From an uncultured Clostridia bacterium (GTDB lineage: Bacteria; Bacillota; Clostridia; TANB77; CAG-508), in contig CANREW010000004.1 of assembly GCA_947629765.1 (NCBI GenBank), positions 1 to 57,407 of the forward strand: a stretch of DNA of 57,407 bases. The letters are read 5' to 3'. Numbering within the stretch: the first letter of the stretch is position 1; every line of letters begins with the position of its first letter. Below are positions 34,945 through 44,654 of this stretch, piece by piece. The translations under genes were made by a program, and so were the position numbers. The notes beneath the pieces are model-generated. The model did not search any database and was not told where the DNA came from. It saw only the letters and a program-made list of their open reading frames with translations.

Positions 34945-37900
34945 CTAATTTTCTTGTTTTATCTTTTCAAATGCCTCTTCTTTTGTCAATTTTGGAATAT
35001 AGTTATAAGTACTTCCTGCTTTATTTTTGTCAAATCCACACACCGCTTTATATTTACAATAATCACAATATGTAGTTTTGTTTTTATTATATGGTTTTAT
35101 ATCAATATTCCCACTCAAGATTTCTTTTGATATATCTTTTATAGTTTTTATAATATACTTTTGTAATAACTCAAATTCTTCCTTTGATGCGACTGAAGAT
35201 TTTTTCTCACTTAAGTCCTTACTTCCTACATACGCTGGAATTATATCTGAATATCCAGTATCTAATGTCTTATCCATCATTTTTACAACTCGTACATCTG
35301 CAAGAACTAATCCCTTCATTTTGAAATTTTTTCTTATTTCTTTTTCTAACTCTTCTTCTGTTTTTTCTCCTGATGAAGTAATTACCGGCTCTATTAAGTT
35401 AAAATATAAGATTCCTGCTGGATTTACATCTTCCGCTTTAGAAACTGCATCTAGATATGTTAGAAGTTGAAGCTGCAAACCATATACAACATCGGCAAAA
35501 TCTATGTTTCGCACAGAGGATTTGTAGTCAATAATTCTTAAATATCTTTGTTCTCCATCTTCTGCTATATCTACTCTGTCTATTTTTCCGATTATTTCAA
35601 CTTTTCTTCCATCTTCTAAATCTATTGTTATTGGTGGATATGTTTTATTTGTACCAAATTCTACCTCTGTTCCAAAAACATCAAAATCACTTTCTTTTAT
35701 TGTTCTTATTAAATACTTCATTGCTTTTAGTATAAGTCTTTTTAGCCTAATTGTTTGACTTCTAAACTTTGCTGAACTTGTAAGGATATAATTCTCAGGA
35801 AGTCCTATTTTTTCTTCTATGATTTCATTTACAAGCTTTTGAATTACATCATCTTCTATCTCTCTTACATTTAAGTTTTCTGTCTTTAACCTTTCAAAAA
35901 ATGCATCTACTACATTATGCATAAAACTTCCTGTGTCAATACTTTGCAACTTGAAATTGTCTTGTTCTTTTAGTTTTAAACCATAATTTAGATAAAATGA
36001 AAATGGACATGATTTGTATGTTTCTAATCTAGAAATGCTTGTTTTTAAAGTATTTCCATAAAGCCTTTGAATATTTTCTTTATTTATATTTTCTGGATTA
36101 TTTGAAAAATCTAATGCCTTTATTGCATTTTTGAGTTTTTCACTCCATTCCTTATCATTTTTTAATATATCATATACTTTAAACCAAACATTATTTATTT
36201 CTTTTTTATCTCTATAATTCCTGATATTTGATAAAAGCTCGTCAAAAGTCACTTTTTTATTTGCGATTATATCAGGTTTTGTTATTATATCGCTTTCTTC
36301 TTTTAAGTTTGGAAAGATTTTTTTTATCTTCAATAAAAGTGTAGATGGTTTTTTTGGTGTGCCATCACTATCTGTTGATACATATGATAAGTATAACTTT
36401 TCTTCACTCGTTGTAAATGCCTTGTATATATTAAAGTTATCATTGTATAAAGCTTCTAAAGTTGTTTTTGCAAGTTCAATATCTATATTTTTCAAAGCCT
36501 CTCTATCTGAATCATTTAAAAATCCTTCGTTATTATTTACACTTGGGAAACTTCCATCATTTAGCCCTATTATGAAGATTATTTTTACGCTATGGCTTTT
36601 TGATCTATCTACATCTCCAACTGTAACTTGGTCCATTCCTGCTGGAATTTTTCCAAGTTCATTTTCTGAGAATGATATTTTCAAAAATTCCATATATTTT
36701 TCAAAACCTATCTTTTCTTCTCCGAATATTTTTACAATTTCGTCCAATATTTTTACAACTGTATTAAAACTTGCTTGATATTCTTCTTCCAGTTCTGGAT
36801 TTTCTTTTTCCAGTTCTTTTGCTTTTATCTTTAATTTCAAATCTATTTCATTCTGTATTAAAAATTCATATATAGTTTTTGTTATATTTTGAGCTGTTTC
36901 ATTTTTGTAACATTTTTCTTTAAATTCTAGAAGTGGGTCTACTACCTTTTTTCTTAGATTATTTATATAATCTTTATCTATATCTCCATAATCCCAGTCG
37001 TCTTTATACCATTTGCTATATTTTATCCCCCATTTTTTACAATAATTTTCAAGGACATATAGATCATTTTTTTCTATATCACAAAAGCCAGTTTTCATGT
37101 ATGCAATTACACTTTCATAAGACCAATTCTTTGCAAAAACATCTAATAAGCTTATTATGTATTTTATGAGTATGTTTTGGCTTAAATCTTTTTTTAAGTC
37201 TATATATACTGGAATATCATATTTTGCAAAGATTGCTTTTATTAGAGAAGAATATAGCTCTAGGTCTTTTGTAATTATTCCTATGTCTTTGTATCTATAA
37301 TTATTTTCTCTTACCTCTTCTGTGATTTTACTTGCTATATATTCGACTTCAGAGTATGGATTATTTGCTAAAAATAGCTTTATATTGTTACTCTCGCCAT
37401 TATATTTTTTGTATATATTTGCATATATATTTTGCTCTAAATGTATAAGTTCATTATTCTTTAACCTCATATTTTTATCTAAAAAGACAGGTTTTAAAAC
37501 TTCTACATTATTTAAAGTAGCTAAATTTATTAATTTGTTAATTGCAAGTTTGTTGTTATAGAATATATCGGTCTCTTGAGTTTTACTTTCGTCATTTTCT
37601 AAACTATCTGCACATATTGCGATATTAACTTCTTTTGATACCTTCATAAGCTCAGATATTACGCTATATTCTTGTGGAGTAAACCCGGCAAACTCATCTA
37701 TACATATTATACTGTCATTAAACATATCTGTATTTTTTATATTTTCTGCGAGAATTGTTAAAGCATTTTGTTCATCTAAAAATTTATCTTTTATACTATC
37801 TTCATATTCTTCATATATTTGTGACACATCTTCTAATTTCATTTTTAGGTATGTATCTTCTACCTGATTTACACTTTCTCTTAGTTTGTCTTTCGTAATA

Positions 37901-38277
37901 TTATGCTTTTTAAATTCTGTTAGCGCATTTTCTATTATTTCTACATTTTGCATACTCTTTCCTAAGAGATTAAGTTTATCTTTTGATTTTTCTAATAAGT
38001 CATATATTAATATAGATCTACCAAAGGCTTCCATTGTTTTAAGATTATTTCCTATTTCATTTATTAGCCTATATGCCATACGGCTAAATGTCAAAACCTC
38101 AGCATTAATAGCAGCTCCCTTTGTGCATTCTAAAAGCCTTCTTTCTGCGGTAAAAGAGAACTGTTCTGGTGTTACTATATATATTTTTTGTGGATTATTT
38201 ATAATACTTCCTATGTATTTAAATAGGTATGTACTTTTTCCACTTCCAGCTTTACCATATATTATTTTTAAACTCAT
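34945..38277 (-). CDS. addB: ATP-dependent helicase/nuclease AddB
   Basis: The 1110-residue subunit of the AddAB complex processes double-strand breaks for recombination. It has the N-terminal Walker A GKAGSGKST, an inactive-helicase core (IICIDEFAGFTPQEYSV), and a C-terminal RecB-like nuclease (TGSFMHNVVDAFF, VEIIGKIDRVDIAE, LRIIDYKSSVR). The iron-sulfur cysteines are split: one in YKSCPFSFYL and three in CDYCKYKAVCGFD, as in AddB. addA, usually adjacent, is not downstream; a coaE-yfiH fusion follows instead. In 3.3 kb all CGG trinucleotides are out of frame and the frame never breaks. Confidence 0.95.
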   Translation of the reverse strand: MSLKIIYGKAGSGKSTYLFKYIGSIINNPQKIYIVTPEQFSFTAERRLLECTKGAAINAEVLTFSRMAYRLINEIGNNLKTMEAFGRSILIYDLLEKSKDKLNLLGKSMQNVEIIENALTEFKKHNITKDKLRESVNQVEDTYLKMKLEDVSQIYEEYEDSIKDKFLDEQNALTILAENIKNTDMFNDSIICIDEFAGFTPQEYSVISELMKVSKEVNIAICADSLENDESKTQETDIFYNNKLAINKLINLATLNNVEVLKPVFLDKNMRLKNNELIHLEQNIYANIYKKYNGESNNIKLFLANNPYSEVEYIASKITEEVRENNYRYKDIGIITKDLELYSSLIKAIFAKYDIPVYIDLKKDLSQNILIKYIISLLDVFAKNWSYESVIAYMKTGFCDIEKNDLYVLENYCKKWGIKYSKWYKDDWDYGDIDKDYINNLRKKVVDPLLEFKEKCYKNETAQNITKTIYEFLIQNEIDLKLKIKAKELEKENPELEEEYQASFNTVVKILDEIVKIFGEEKIGFEKYMEFLKISFSENELGKIPAGMDQVTVGDVDRSKSHSVKIIFIIGLNDGSFPSVNNNEGFLNDSDREALKNIDIELAKTTLEALYNDNFNIYKAFTTSEEKLYLSYVSTDSDGTPKKPSTLLLKIKKIFPNLKEESDIITKPDIIANKKVTFDELLSNIRNYRDKKEINNVWFKVYDILKNDKEWSEKLKNAIKALDFSNNPENINKENIQRLYGNTLKTSISRLETYKSCPFSFYLNYGLKLKEQDNFKLQSIDTGSFMHNVVDAFFERLKTENLNVREIEDDVIQKLVNEIIEEKIGLPENYILTSSAKFRSQTIRLKRLILKAMKYLIRTIKESDFDVFGTEVEFGTNKTYPPITIDLEDGRKVEIIGKIDRVDIAEDGEQRYLRIIDYKSSVRNIDFADVVYGLQLQLLTYLDAVSKAEDVNPAGILYFNLIEPVITSSGEKTEEELEKEIRKNFKMKGLVLADVRVVKMMDKTLDTGYSDIIPAYVGSKDLSEKKSSVASKEEFELLQKYIIKTIKDISKEILSGNIDIKPYNKNKTTYCDYCKYKAVCGFDKNKAGSTYNYIPKLTKEEAFEKIKQEN

Positions 38278-38300
38278 AGTGTATATTATAGCACAAATTC

Positions 38301-38337
38301 AAGAAAATAACTAGTCTTTTTGGACTAGTTATTTCTT
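38301..38337 (-). terminator. Intrinsic terminator after spoIIE
   Basis: AAATAACTAGTC pairs with GACTAGTTATTT around a short T-rich loop. It lies between the spoIIE stop and the addB start. Confidence 0.7.
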
Positions 38338-38395
38338 AAAATTGTATTAATGTTTACTTTATCAATTTATAGTATTAGTTTTTTATAATTATTAT

Positions 38396-40842
38396 CTACA
38401 TTTTCTTTATTTTCATAACGATAACTGTCATATCGTCTTTTGCTACTCCAAAATCATTGTCCACCGCTTCTTTTAGTAAGATATTTGCAATCTTTTGGAC
38501 ACTATCGGTTTCCATTTCTTCTAATAAATTCTTTACCCATATTTCTTTATTTTCATATTCAGAATTTGCTTCAAGTATTCCATCAGTTGTCATTACAATT
38601 ATATCTCCATCTGATAAGTCTTTATCATATACGACTAGGTCTATTTTGTCTAGTATTCCAGCTGGCAGAGATATAGATTTTATGACATTTACTTGTTTTC
38701 TATTTTTTATGTATGTAGGGCAGGCTCCATTTTTCATAAATTCAATATTTCCAGAGTATAGATCAAGTATTGCTACATCAAGTGTTGCATAATTGTCTTC
38801 TACTGAATTTATATACATACTACTATTTATTAATTCCATTGATGTATCTCTGTCAAAGCCACTTTCAAGCATTCTAGTTAGCATTTTTACAGCTATTTTG
38901 CTTGATTTCATAGCTTCTGGTCCGTTTCCCATCCCATCACTAAGTGCTACTAAATATTTTCCATCGTCTAACTTTGTTTGTTCACTATAATCGCCTGATA
39001 CGCTAAATCCTTTTTTATTTTCTTTTGCTATTCCTATCTGCAAAAGAAATCTATCTTTTGAAATATATATCTGTTTGCAAAGATTTTGTTTATTTTTTAC
39101 AGCACATACTTCTTTTTGTATGACTATATCTTCTCCTAATGCTTTTGACAATATCTTTTCTATCTCTTCTGTTCTGCATTGTTCGTCGTCTTTGCAAGGA
39201 GCTTTATATATATTTATTATATATCTTTTATTTTCTAGCCTTTTTATCTTTATATCTAAAATTTCAATTTCTCTTTGAGCACAAAGTAAAGTTATTTCTT
39301 TTTCTTCTTCTTCGAAATCCTCACTTTTGTCAAATATATTTTTTGCAACACTTGAAATTGCCTTTGACACTCCATTTAATTGGCTAGATATTACTTTTTT
39401 ATTTTCATTTATTCTGTGTTTCCATAGATTATTTACTTTTTCTATCTTATATGTTTCATTTATAAGTTCTGCGACTTTTTCTATATCTTCTTCTATCTTC
39501 ATATTTGTATCAAAGTCTTCATATCCTAAAACATACTCATTTCTGTTTTCTAAAAGTTTTATTATATCTTCTTTTGATATATTTTCCTTTTCAACTAATA
39601 TATCAAAAATTTCAGAAGTTAATTTGTTTTCTTCATTTGCCAAATCTTCATATAGCACATTATCTTGCATATCTTCAAGCTTACTTCCTAGCTCTTGAAT
39701 AAATGCTTCTTTTTTATCAGTTGTATTTTGATCTTCCTTATATGTTCTAGACATTTCATTTATTGTTTCTGAAACTGTATTTAGTTTATATACTGTATCT
39801 GCATTAGTTTCAAAATTATATGCACTTCCAGTAGGAAGATATAAATCCTTGCCAAAAAAGTCTTCTATATTTATTTGTATATTCTTTGGAACTAGCAAAA
39901 GTCCAAGTGATGCTATTAATATTTCTCTTGTATATATTATTGGTACAGTATTCCCATTTTCAACAAAAGATAGCAAAATATTACCTATGGTAAATCCTAC
40001 TATTACCCCTATTCTGCCAAACCTACTAAGTACTCCTGCAATCATTCCAGAAAGTGCAAAAGATGCAAGCAAGCTTATATCTCCATTTCCTATTATACCG
40101 AATTACTGCACCTATTACTATTCCACTGGTTCCACCAATTAATATTCCTTGTTTCCAACCTAAGATTAGAACTATTAAGATACTTAAAATAATTTTGACT
40201 TCAAATCCAAATATTGAAAAATCTCTAAGGGCACAAGTTCCAATGCTAAGCATTAAGCTTGTCCCAACAACTTCCTCAACTGTGAATGCTTTTTTTATAT
40301 TATACTCACTTATTGTGATTATAGATGATGCGAATATTTTATAGAATATGTATGTTACCATTCCTGTCATTATTGCTAAAAGTGCATCATAGAATAAAAA
40401 TCCTCTAAATAATATTTGAATGAATTGTACTAAAACAGTTGATGCAAATACATATTTTCCAAGTTTTCTTCTTTCGCTTTTGTATTCTTCTTCATACCAT
40501 GGTTTGAAAATTAAAACCATTGCAACGAATACCAAAGATGTCAATATGTATGTCAAAACTCCGCTTCCACCGAAGCCAATAGCTGTTCCAATTACAGTTG
40601 CTATGTATACAATTCCTGCTGGTATTCCATTTGAAAGGGCTGCTGCAAATATAGCTAGTCCAAATGGAGCCATCCCGCTTATACCGAGAGACTGTTGAAA
40701 GTGCCAAAGATAGAATATACATAAGTATATTTGGCACTGTAAATAATTTTTTTATAGTAACTTTTATATCTTCTTGTCTTGTCTTTGTAGCTTCTTCTAT
40801 TATATTTTCTTGTTCTTCTTCTTGAACTATATTTTGAAACAT
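38396..40842 (-). CDS. spoIIE: Stage II sporulation protein E (PP2C phosphatase), two CGG +1 recoding sites
   Basis: SpoIIE sits at the asymmetric septum and dephosphorylates SpoIIAA to activate sigma F. The start is ATG 40842 (MFQNIVQEEEQEN) behind GAGGTGG. The first frame reads GTC TCT CGG TAT at 40684-40686; skipping C gives S-T-V-S-G-I-S-G-M-A-P-F-G, the start of the membrane region. ATT CGG T at 40098-40100 becomes A-V-I-G-I-I-G-N-G-D and continues to the long frame. About 10 membrane segments are followed by a coiled region and a PP2C domain (ALSDGMGNGPEAMKSSK, ATLDVAILD, DIIVMTTDGILEA, KDDMTVIVM). The recoded length is 814 residues, against 827 in B. subtilis. Confidence 0.92.
40098..40100 (-). 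other. CGG +1 recoding site 2 in spoIIE
   Basis: ATT CGG T: skipping the C gives GGT in A-V-I-G-I-I-G-N-G within the membrane region. Confidence 0.9.
40684..40686 (-). other. CGG +1 recoding site 1 in spoIIE
   Basis: TCT CGG T: skipping the C gives GGT in S-G-I-S-G-M-A-P-F-G, a conserved SpoIIE segment. Confidence 0.9.
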
Positions 40843-41029
40843 CCCTACCACCTCTGCTTCTTACATTTAAGTATACATTCTTTTTCATGAATTTTTTGTC
40901 ATAATTAGTATACTAAATAAAAAAGTTTTCTACATTTTGTGATATTTTAAAATTTTTTTTATTTTTTATAAACAAATTCTGCTTATTATTCTATAATAAA
41001 TTGTCGTTTTTTTCAATATATTTTGGTAA

Positions 41030-42535
41030 TTATTTATCTGCTAGATCTAACTCAAAATAAAATTCTACTCCATTTTCTTTATTCTCTACACCATATTTAT
41101 TATTTGTGCTTACCATTATTGCTCTAACAAGTGATAATCCTATTCCTGTTCCACCGTTTTCTCTATTTCTTGATGTATCTACTTTATAGAACCTATTCCA
41201 AATTCTATTTAGATTTTCTTCTGCAATATTTTCTCCTGTGTTAAATACTTTAATTTTAACTTTATTTTGGTTTATTTCATAGCTTATTTTTATTTCTTTT
41301 TTTCCTTCTACTTCTGATGCATTTTTTATAGCATTTGTAAAATAATTAGTGAATGCTTGCTCTATATAAAATTCGTCTGCTATAACATACATTGGTTCAT
41401 TACTAAACTCTATTTCTATCTTTTGTTCTTCTAACATCTTTTTTGATTTTCTAATGTCTTCACTAATAAGTTCACTGATATTGAATTTTGTTAAATTAAA
41501 TTTCATTTTTCCATATTCTAGTTTCATAAGTTCAAGTAGTTTCTTTACTAATGTGTCCATTTTATTAGACTCGTCAAGTATAACTTCTGCATAGAATTTT
41601 CTGCTTTCCTCGTCTTTTGTTACGTTTTCAACTAACCCTTCTGCATATCCTTGTATCAATGCAATAGGGGTTTTTAGTTCGTGAGAAACATCTGATATAA
41701 ACTGCTTTCTCATTTCATCTGTTTTTGACTTTTCTTCAATATCCTTTTCAAGTTCTATATTCGAGCTTTTTAATTGGTTTATTGTTCTCTCTAATGTATC
41801 TGTCATGATATTTATGTTTTTGCCTAAACTATTTATCTCGTCCTTTGAATTATTCTCTTGGTATCTACGGCTAAAATCCAGTTCTGATATTCTTTTTGTT
41901 ATATCTTGCAATTCTTCTATTGGTGATGTGAATTTTTTAGATATAACAAGTACTACTATTCCACTTATAATTATTGCTATAAAACCTATCAATACTAAGA
42001 ATTTATTTGCAATTTGCACACTCTCTTGTATAGATATAATTGCAACTCTTATGTATAATTCATATCCATTATCTAGTGTTGCAGAGAGTAATATAAATGA
42101 TAACCCTGTTTTATTATCTATTACTCTCTTTATTGTTACATTATCAGAATTGTATAATATATTTTCATTTAGTCTATCTCTATCGACTAATTCATCACTT
42201 AATGAAGATACAAAGTCTCTACTTGATGCATATATCGTGTTATTTACTTTTATAAGTATGTCAAAGTTATTGCTTAGCTCCATTTTTTCTAGTTCTACTT
42301 CCATATTTTGTCCAGTATTTACACCATTGTAGTAGTCATTTATTAATTTATATGCTGACATTAATTCTTCTTGTTTAGAATATAAATAGTATTTTTCAAG
42401 TACAATACTATTTGTGACTACAAGAAGACCAATTATAATTGCAATTGTTACGGTCAATGTTAAAAATAACTTAGTTCTTATTGTGTGAAATTTATTTTTT
42501 AATTTTATTATTATTTTTTTACTATCTAACTTCAA
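41030..42535 (-). CDS. Sensor histidine kinase
   Basis: The 501-residue membrane kinase has two membrane helices (about 20-42 and 178-200) bracketing an extracytoplasmic sensor of about 135 residues, then HAMP (SKKFTSPIEELQDITKRIS), HisKA with the phospho-His in SDVSHELKTPIALIQGYAEGL, and HATPase_c (NYFTNAIKNA, NRIWNRFYKVDTSRN, GGTGIGLSLVRAI). Its start overlaps the end of the response regulator by 14 bases, so they are coupled. The cue is unknown. The frame is intact. Confidence 0.93.
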   Translation of the reverse strand: MKLDSKKIIIKLKNKFHTIRTKLFLTLTVTIAIIIGLLVVTNSIVLEKYYLYSKQEELMSAYKLINDYYNGVNTGQNMEVELEKMELSNNFDILIKVNNTIYASSRDFVSSLSDELVDRDRLNENILYNSDNVTIKRVIDNKTGLSFILLSATLDNGYELYIRVAIISIQESVQIANKFLVLIGFIAIIISGIVVLVISKKFTSPIEELQDITKRISELDFSRRYQENNSKDEINSLGKNINIMTDTLERTINQLKSSNIELEKDIEEKSKTDEMRKQFISDVSHELKTPIALIQGYAEGLVENVTKDEESRKFYAEVILDESNKMDTLVKKLLELMKLEYGKMKFNLTKFNISELISEDIRKSKKMLEEQKIEIEFSNEPMYVIADEFYIEQAFTNYFTNAIKNASEVEGKKEIKISYEINQNKVKIKVFNTGENIAEENLNRIWNRFYKVDTSRNRENGGTGIGLSLVRAIMVSTNNKYGVENKENGVEFYFELDLADK

Positions 42536-43197
42536 ATTTATATCCTATACCTCTCATTGTTTCTATATATTTACCCTTTTTACCAAGTTTGTGTCTAATT
42601 TTTTTGATGTGACTATCTATTGTTCTTGAATCTCCATAATAATCGTAATTCCATACATTATTTAATATTTTTTCTCTTGGAAGTGCTATTCCTTTATTAT
42701 CTACTAAATATTTTAGTAGTTCATATTCTCTAAGACTCATTTCAACAATCTTACCATCTACCTTAACTGTTCTTCCATCTTCGTCTATCTCTATTCCACC
42801 ACATTCTATTACTTTATTTGCCTTTGGGTTTGTCCTATTTAATATTGCTTCTACTCTTGCAACTAGTATTTTTGGACTGAATGGCTTTGATATATATTCG
42901 TCTACTCCAAGCTCAAATCCAAATAGCTCGTCCTGTTCTTCTCCTCTTGCTGTAAGCATTATTATTGGAACTTTTGATGTTTGTCTTATTTGTCTTAAAA
43001 CAGACCATCCATCTAGTTTTGGCATCATAACATCTAATAGTATTAATTTTATTATATCTTGCTTTTCTGAAAATATTTCTAATGCTTCTTCTCCGGTCTT
43101 TTGCTTCTATTACATTATAGTCTTTTTTTACTAAAAAGTCCTTCAAAAGTGTTCTCATTCTTTGTTCATCATCTACAACTAATATTGTGGTGTTCAT
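42522..43197 (-). CDS. OmpR-family response regulator, one CGG +1 recoding site
   Basis: The gene starts at ATG 43197 (MNTTILVVDDEQRMRTLL). The receiver domain frame reads GCA AAA GAC CGG AGA at 43093-43095 and fails; skipping C gives V-I-E-A-K-D-G-E-E-A-L-E-I-F, exactly the receiver consensus D-G-x-E-A-L. The phospho-Asp follows in LILLDVMMPKLDGW, then ML-T-ARGEEQDE and the YISKPFSP lysine. The C-terminal winged helix (VEMSLREYELLKYLVDNKG, SRTIDSHIKKIRHKLG) is complete. The recoded product is 224 residues, normal for the family. It pairs with the kinase 41030..42535. Confidence 0.94.
43093..43095 (-). other. CGG +1 recoding site in the response regulator
   Basis: GAC CGG A: skipping the C gives GGA in the receiver consensus K-D-G-E-E-A-L. 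Confidence 0.95.
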
Positions 43198-43284
43198 ATA
43201 TTTAATCATTCCTCTCAATTTAATACTATTATATATTATATACCATATTTGTGTCTATAATGTGAAATATTTTTTAAAAATTTT

Positions 43285-43519
43285 CTATATTTCTACTAGT
43301 ATTATATCGTCTCCAATACATTTTATATTTTTCCATGGTATCACTATGTCGTTATTTCCTGCGAATATGCTTATTTTACTATTCGTTCCTGGAACTATTA
43401 TAGAGGTAATTATCCCTGATTCTAAATCTGCCGTCACATCTTGCACATATCCGAAGTCTTCTTCCATCTGTGATATTTACTACTTCTTTATGCTTAAAGT
43501 CCAGTCCTTTCGTTCCCAT
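43285..43519 (-). CDS. ylmC: PRC-barrel protein YlmC/YmxH family, one CGG +1 recoding site
   Basis: The gene starts at ATG 43519 (MGTKGLDFKHKEVVNITDGR). The frame reads AGA AGA CTT CGG ATA at 43451-43453; skipping the C gives N-I-T-D-G-R-R-L-G-Y-V-Q-D-V, the PRC-barrel start, and runs to the end (77 residues, the usual YlmC/YmxH size). The family is conserved in spore formers and often follows sigG, as here with one gene between. Its RBS AAGGAGG is part of a hairpin (43533-43556), so translation may depend on that structure. Exact function is unknown. Confidence 0.9.
43451..43453 (-). other. CGG +1 recoding site in ylmC
   Basis: CTT CGG A: skipping the C gives GGA in R-R-L-G-Y-V-Q-D. Confidence 0.92.
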
Positions 43520-43524
43520 ATAAA

Positions 43525-43556
43525 AAAACCCTCCTTAGCACTATTTTATGCTAAGG
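43525..43556 (-). terminator. Hairpin with T run overlapping the ylmC ribosome-binding site
   Basis: CCTTAGCA and TGCTAAGG form an 8-bp stem. On the minus strand the 3' arm continues into GGAGGG and TTTTTTT, so it looks like an intrinsic terminator for the upstream gene while also covering the ylmC Shine-Dalgarno. Confidence 0.65.
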
Positions 43557-43583
43557 AAGCTTGGGTTAGTTATGTTTTTTTAT

Positions 43584-44466
43584 TTATCTGTTAAAAATAT
43601 CCATTATTCTCTGCTTAAACTCTTTAAGCTTATCATAAATCTTTTCAAAAAAGCTTTCTTCCTTTGGCTTTTCATTTTGCATTTCATTTAATGCATCTAA
43701 TTGATTTTTAGTTAATTTTCCCTTAGGTGTATAATATACATTTTCCATTTTGCAATACTGTTCATCTATTGGCAAATTTTTGTATAAATCAAAAATGCTT
43801 TCTCCTTCTACTACAACATACCTACCCTTTTCATATTTAATGATAGAGCCTGGACATATTTGATGATAAACATCATGCGGAATATCTATTTCTTGAAAGG
43901 TCTCACCATTATAACTTAGTTCTGTTTTCCAAGATTTGCAATCTCCGTTCTATTTTTTTAACGTAATATAGCTCTCCATCTTTTCTCATCTTTTTCAAAT
44001 ATTTTTCCTGTTCATTAAGTAATTTTGTTTCATATTCTTTCATTTTATAATACATCTCTTGTGTCATTTCTTTATCTATCAAAAATTCATCATTTTCCTT
44101 ATGTAACAGCATCCCTATTTTGCAATTTTTGGGCAGTGTACCTTTTGGAACTTGTAAATTTATTATTTCTTCTATTTCTTTGTCATATTCTCTAATTAAA
44201 TCATAGTTCTTTCCAAAATCTAAAACTTCATAAATCTTACCATCCCCAAATTCTTGAATATTAAGAAATTCATTAACTATTTTTTTGTATTCTTCCTCCA
44301 ATTTAATAAGATTTCCATCTGTAAATTCGCCATTGTCAATTGGTTTTCGATAAGAAAATAAATCCTCAATTTCTAACGTTTTTGATAATTCCTTAGTAAA
44401 TTCACTAATAGCACTATCATTAGAGATAGCACCCTTCTCTACTTCATTATTTAATTCTAATTCCAA
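43584..44466 (-). CDS. Unknown protein beside sigG, one CGG +1 recoding site
   Basis: I do not recognise the family. Conventional reading gives two hypothetical ORFs, 43909..44466 and 43584..43775, separated by an uncoded gap. The first frame reads AAA ATA GAA CGG AGA at 43945-43947; skipping the C gives K-K-I-E-G-D-C-K-S-W-K-T-E-L-S-Y-N-G and continues open straight through the gap into the second ORF, producing one 293-residue soluble protein. It is acidic and helical in the first half with a small beta-rich middle (GSIIKYEKGRYVVVEGES) and a Lys-rich helical tail. The gap coding fully in the predicted frame supports the recoding rule without relying on homology. Confidence 0.75.
43945..43947 (-). 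other. CGG +1 recoding site in the gene beside sigG
   Basis: GAA CGG A: skipping the C gives GGA and opens the frame through the apparent intergenic gap. Confidence 0.82.
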
Positions 44467-44610
44467 ATAAACCTCTCCTTTCTTTTTGAATAATAATTTA
44501 AAACTGATTTTCTTTGTATAGAAATATACACGAAAAAAATTAATAGATTTTAATATAACTTATTATACAATATCTTTTATAACTTTGCAATTAAATAATT
44601 TCATTCTTTC

Positions 44611-44646
44611 TAAAAAACTCCCTTATTAGCTTTTATGCTAAGGGAG
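44611..44646 (-). terminator. Intrinsic terminator after sigG
   Basis: CTCCCTTA and TAAGGGAG pair (with AGC/GCT extension), followed on the minus strand by a T run. It lies directly after the sigG stop. Confidence 0.8.
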
Positions 44647-44654
44647 CTTTTATT

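Noticed and set aside
2037..43947. The broken genes as ordinary pseudogenes or random sequencing indels
   Set aside because: All breaks have the same sign, the same codon (CGG) and the same outcome (GGN Gly), on both strands and in phase with the reading frame. Random indels would include deletions, other codons and homopolymer runs, and would not know the frame.
3064..43947. CGG reassigned to another amino acid (for example Trp or Gln) as in some AT-rich bacteria
   Set aside because: Reassignment keeps the frame. Here the downstream frame is always displaced by one base, so a simple codon reassignment cannot explain the data.
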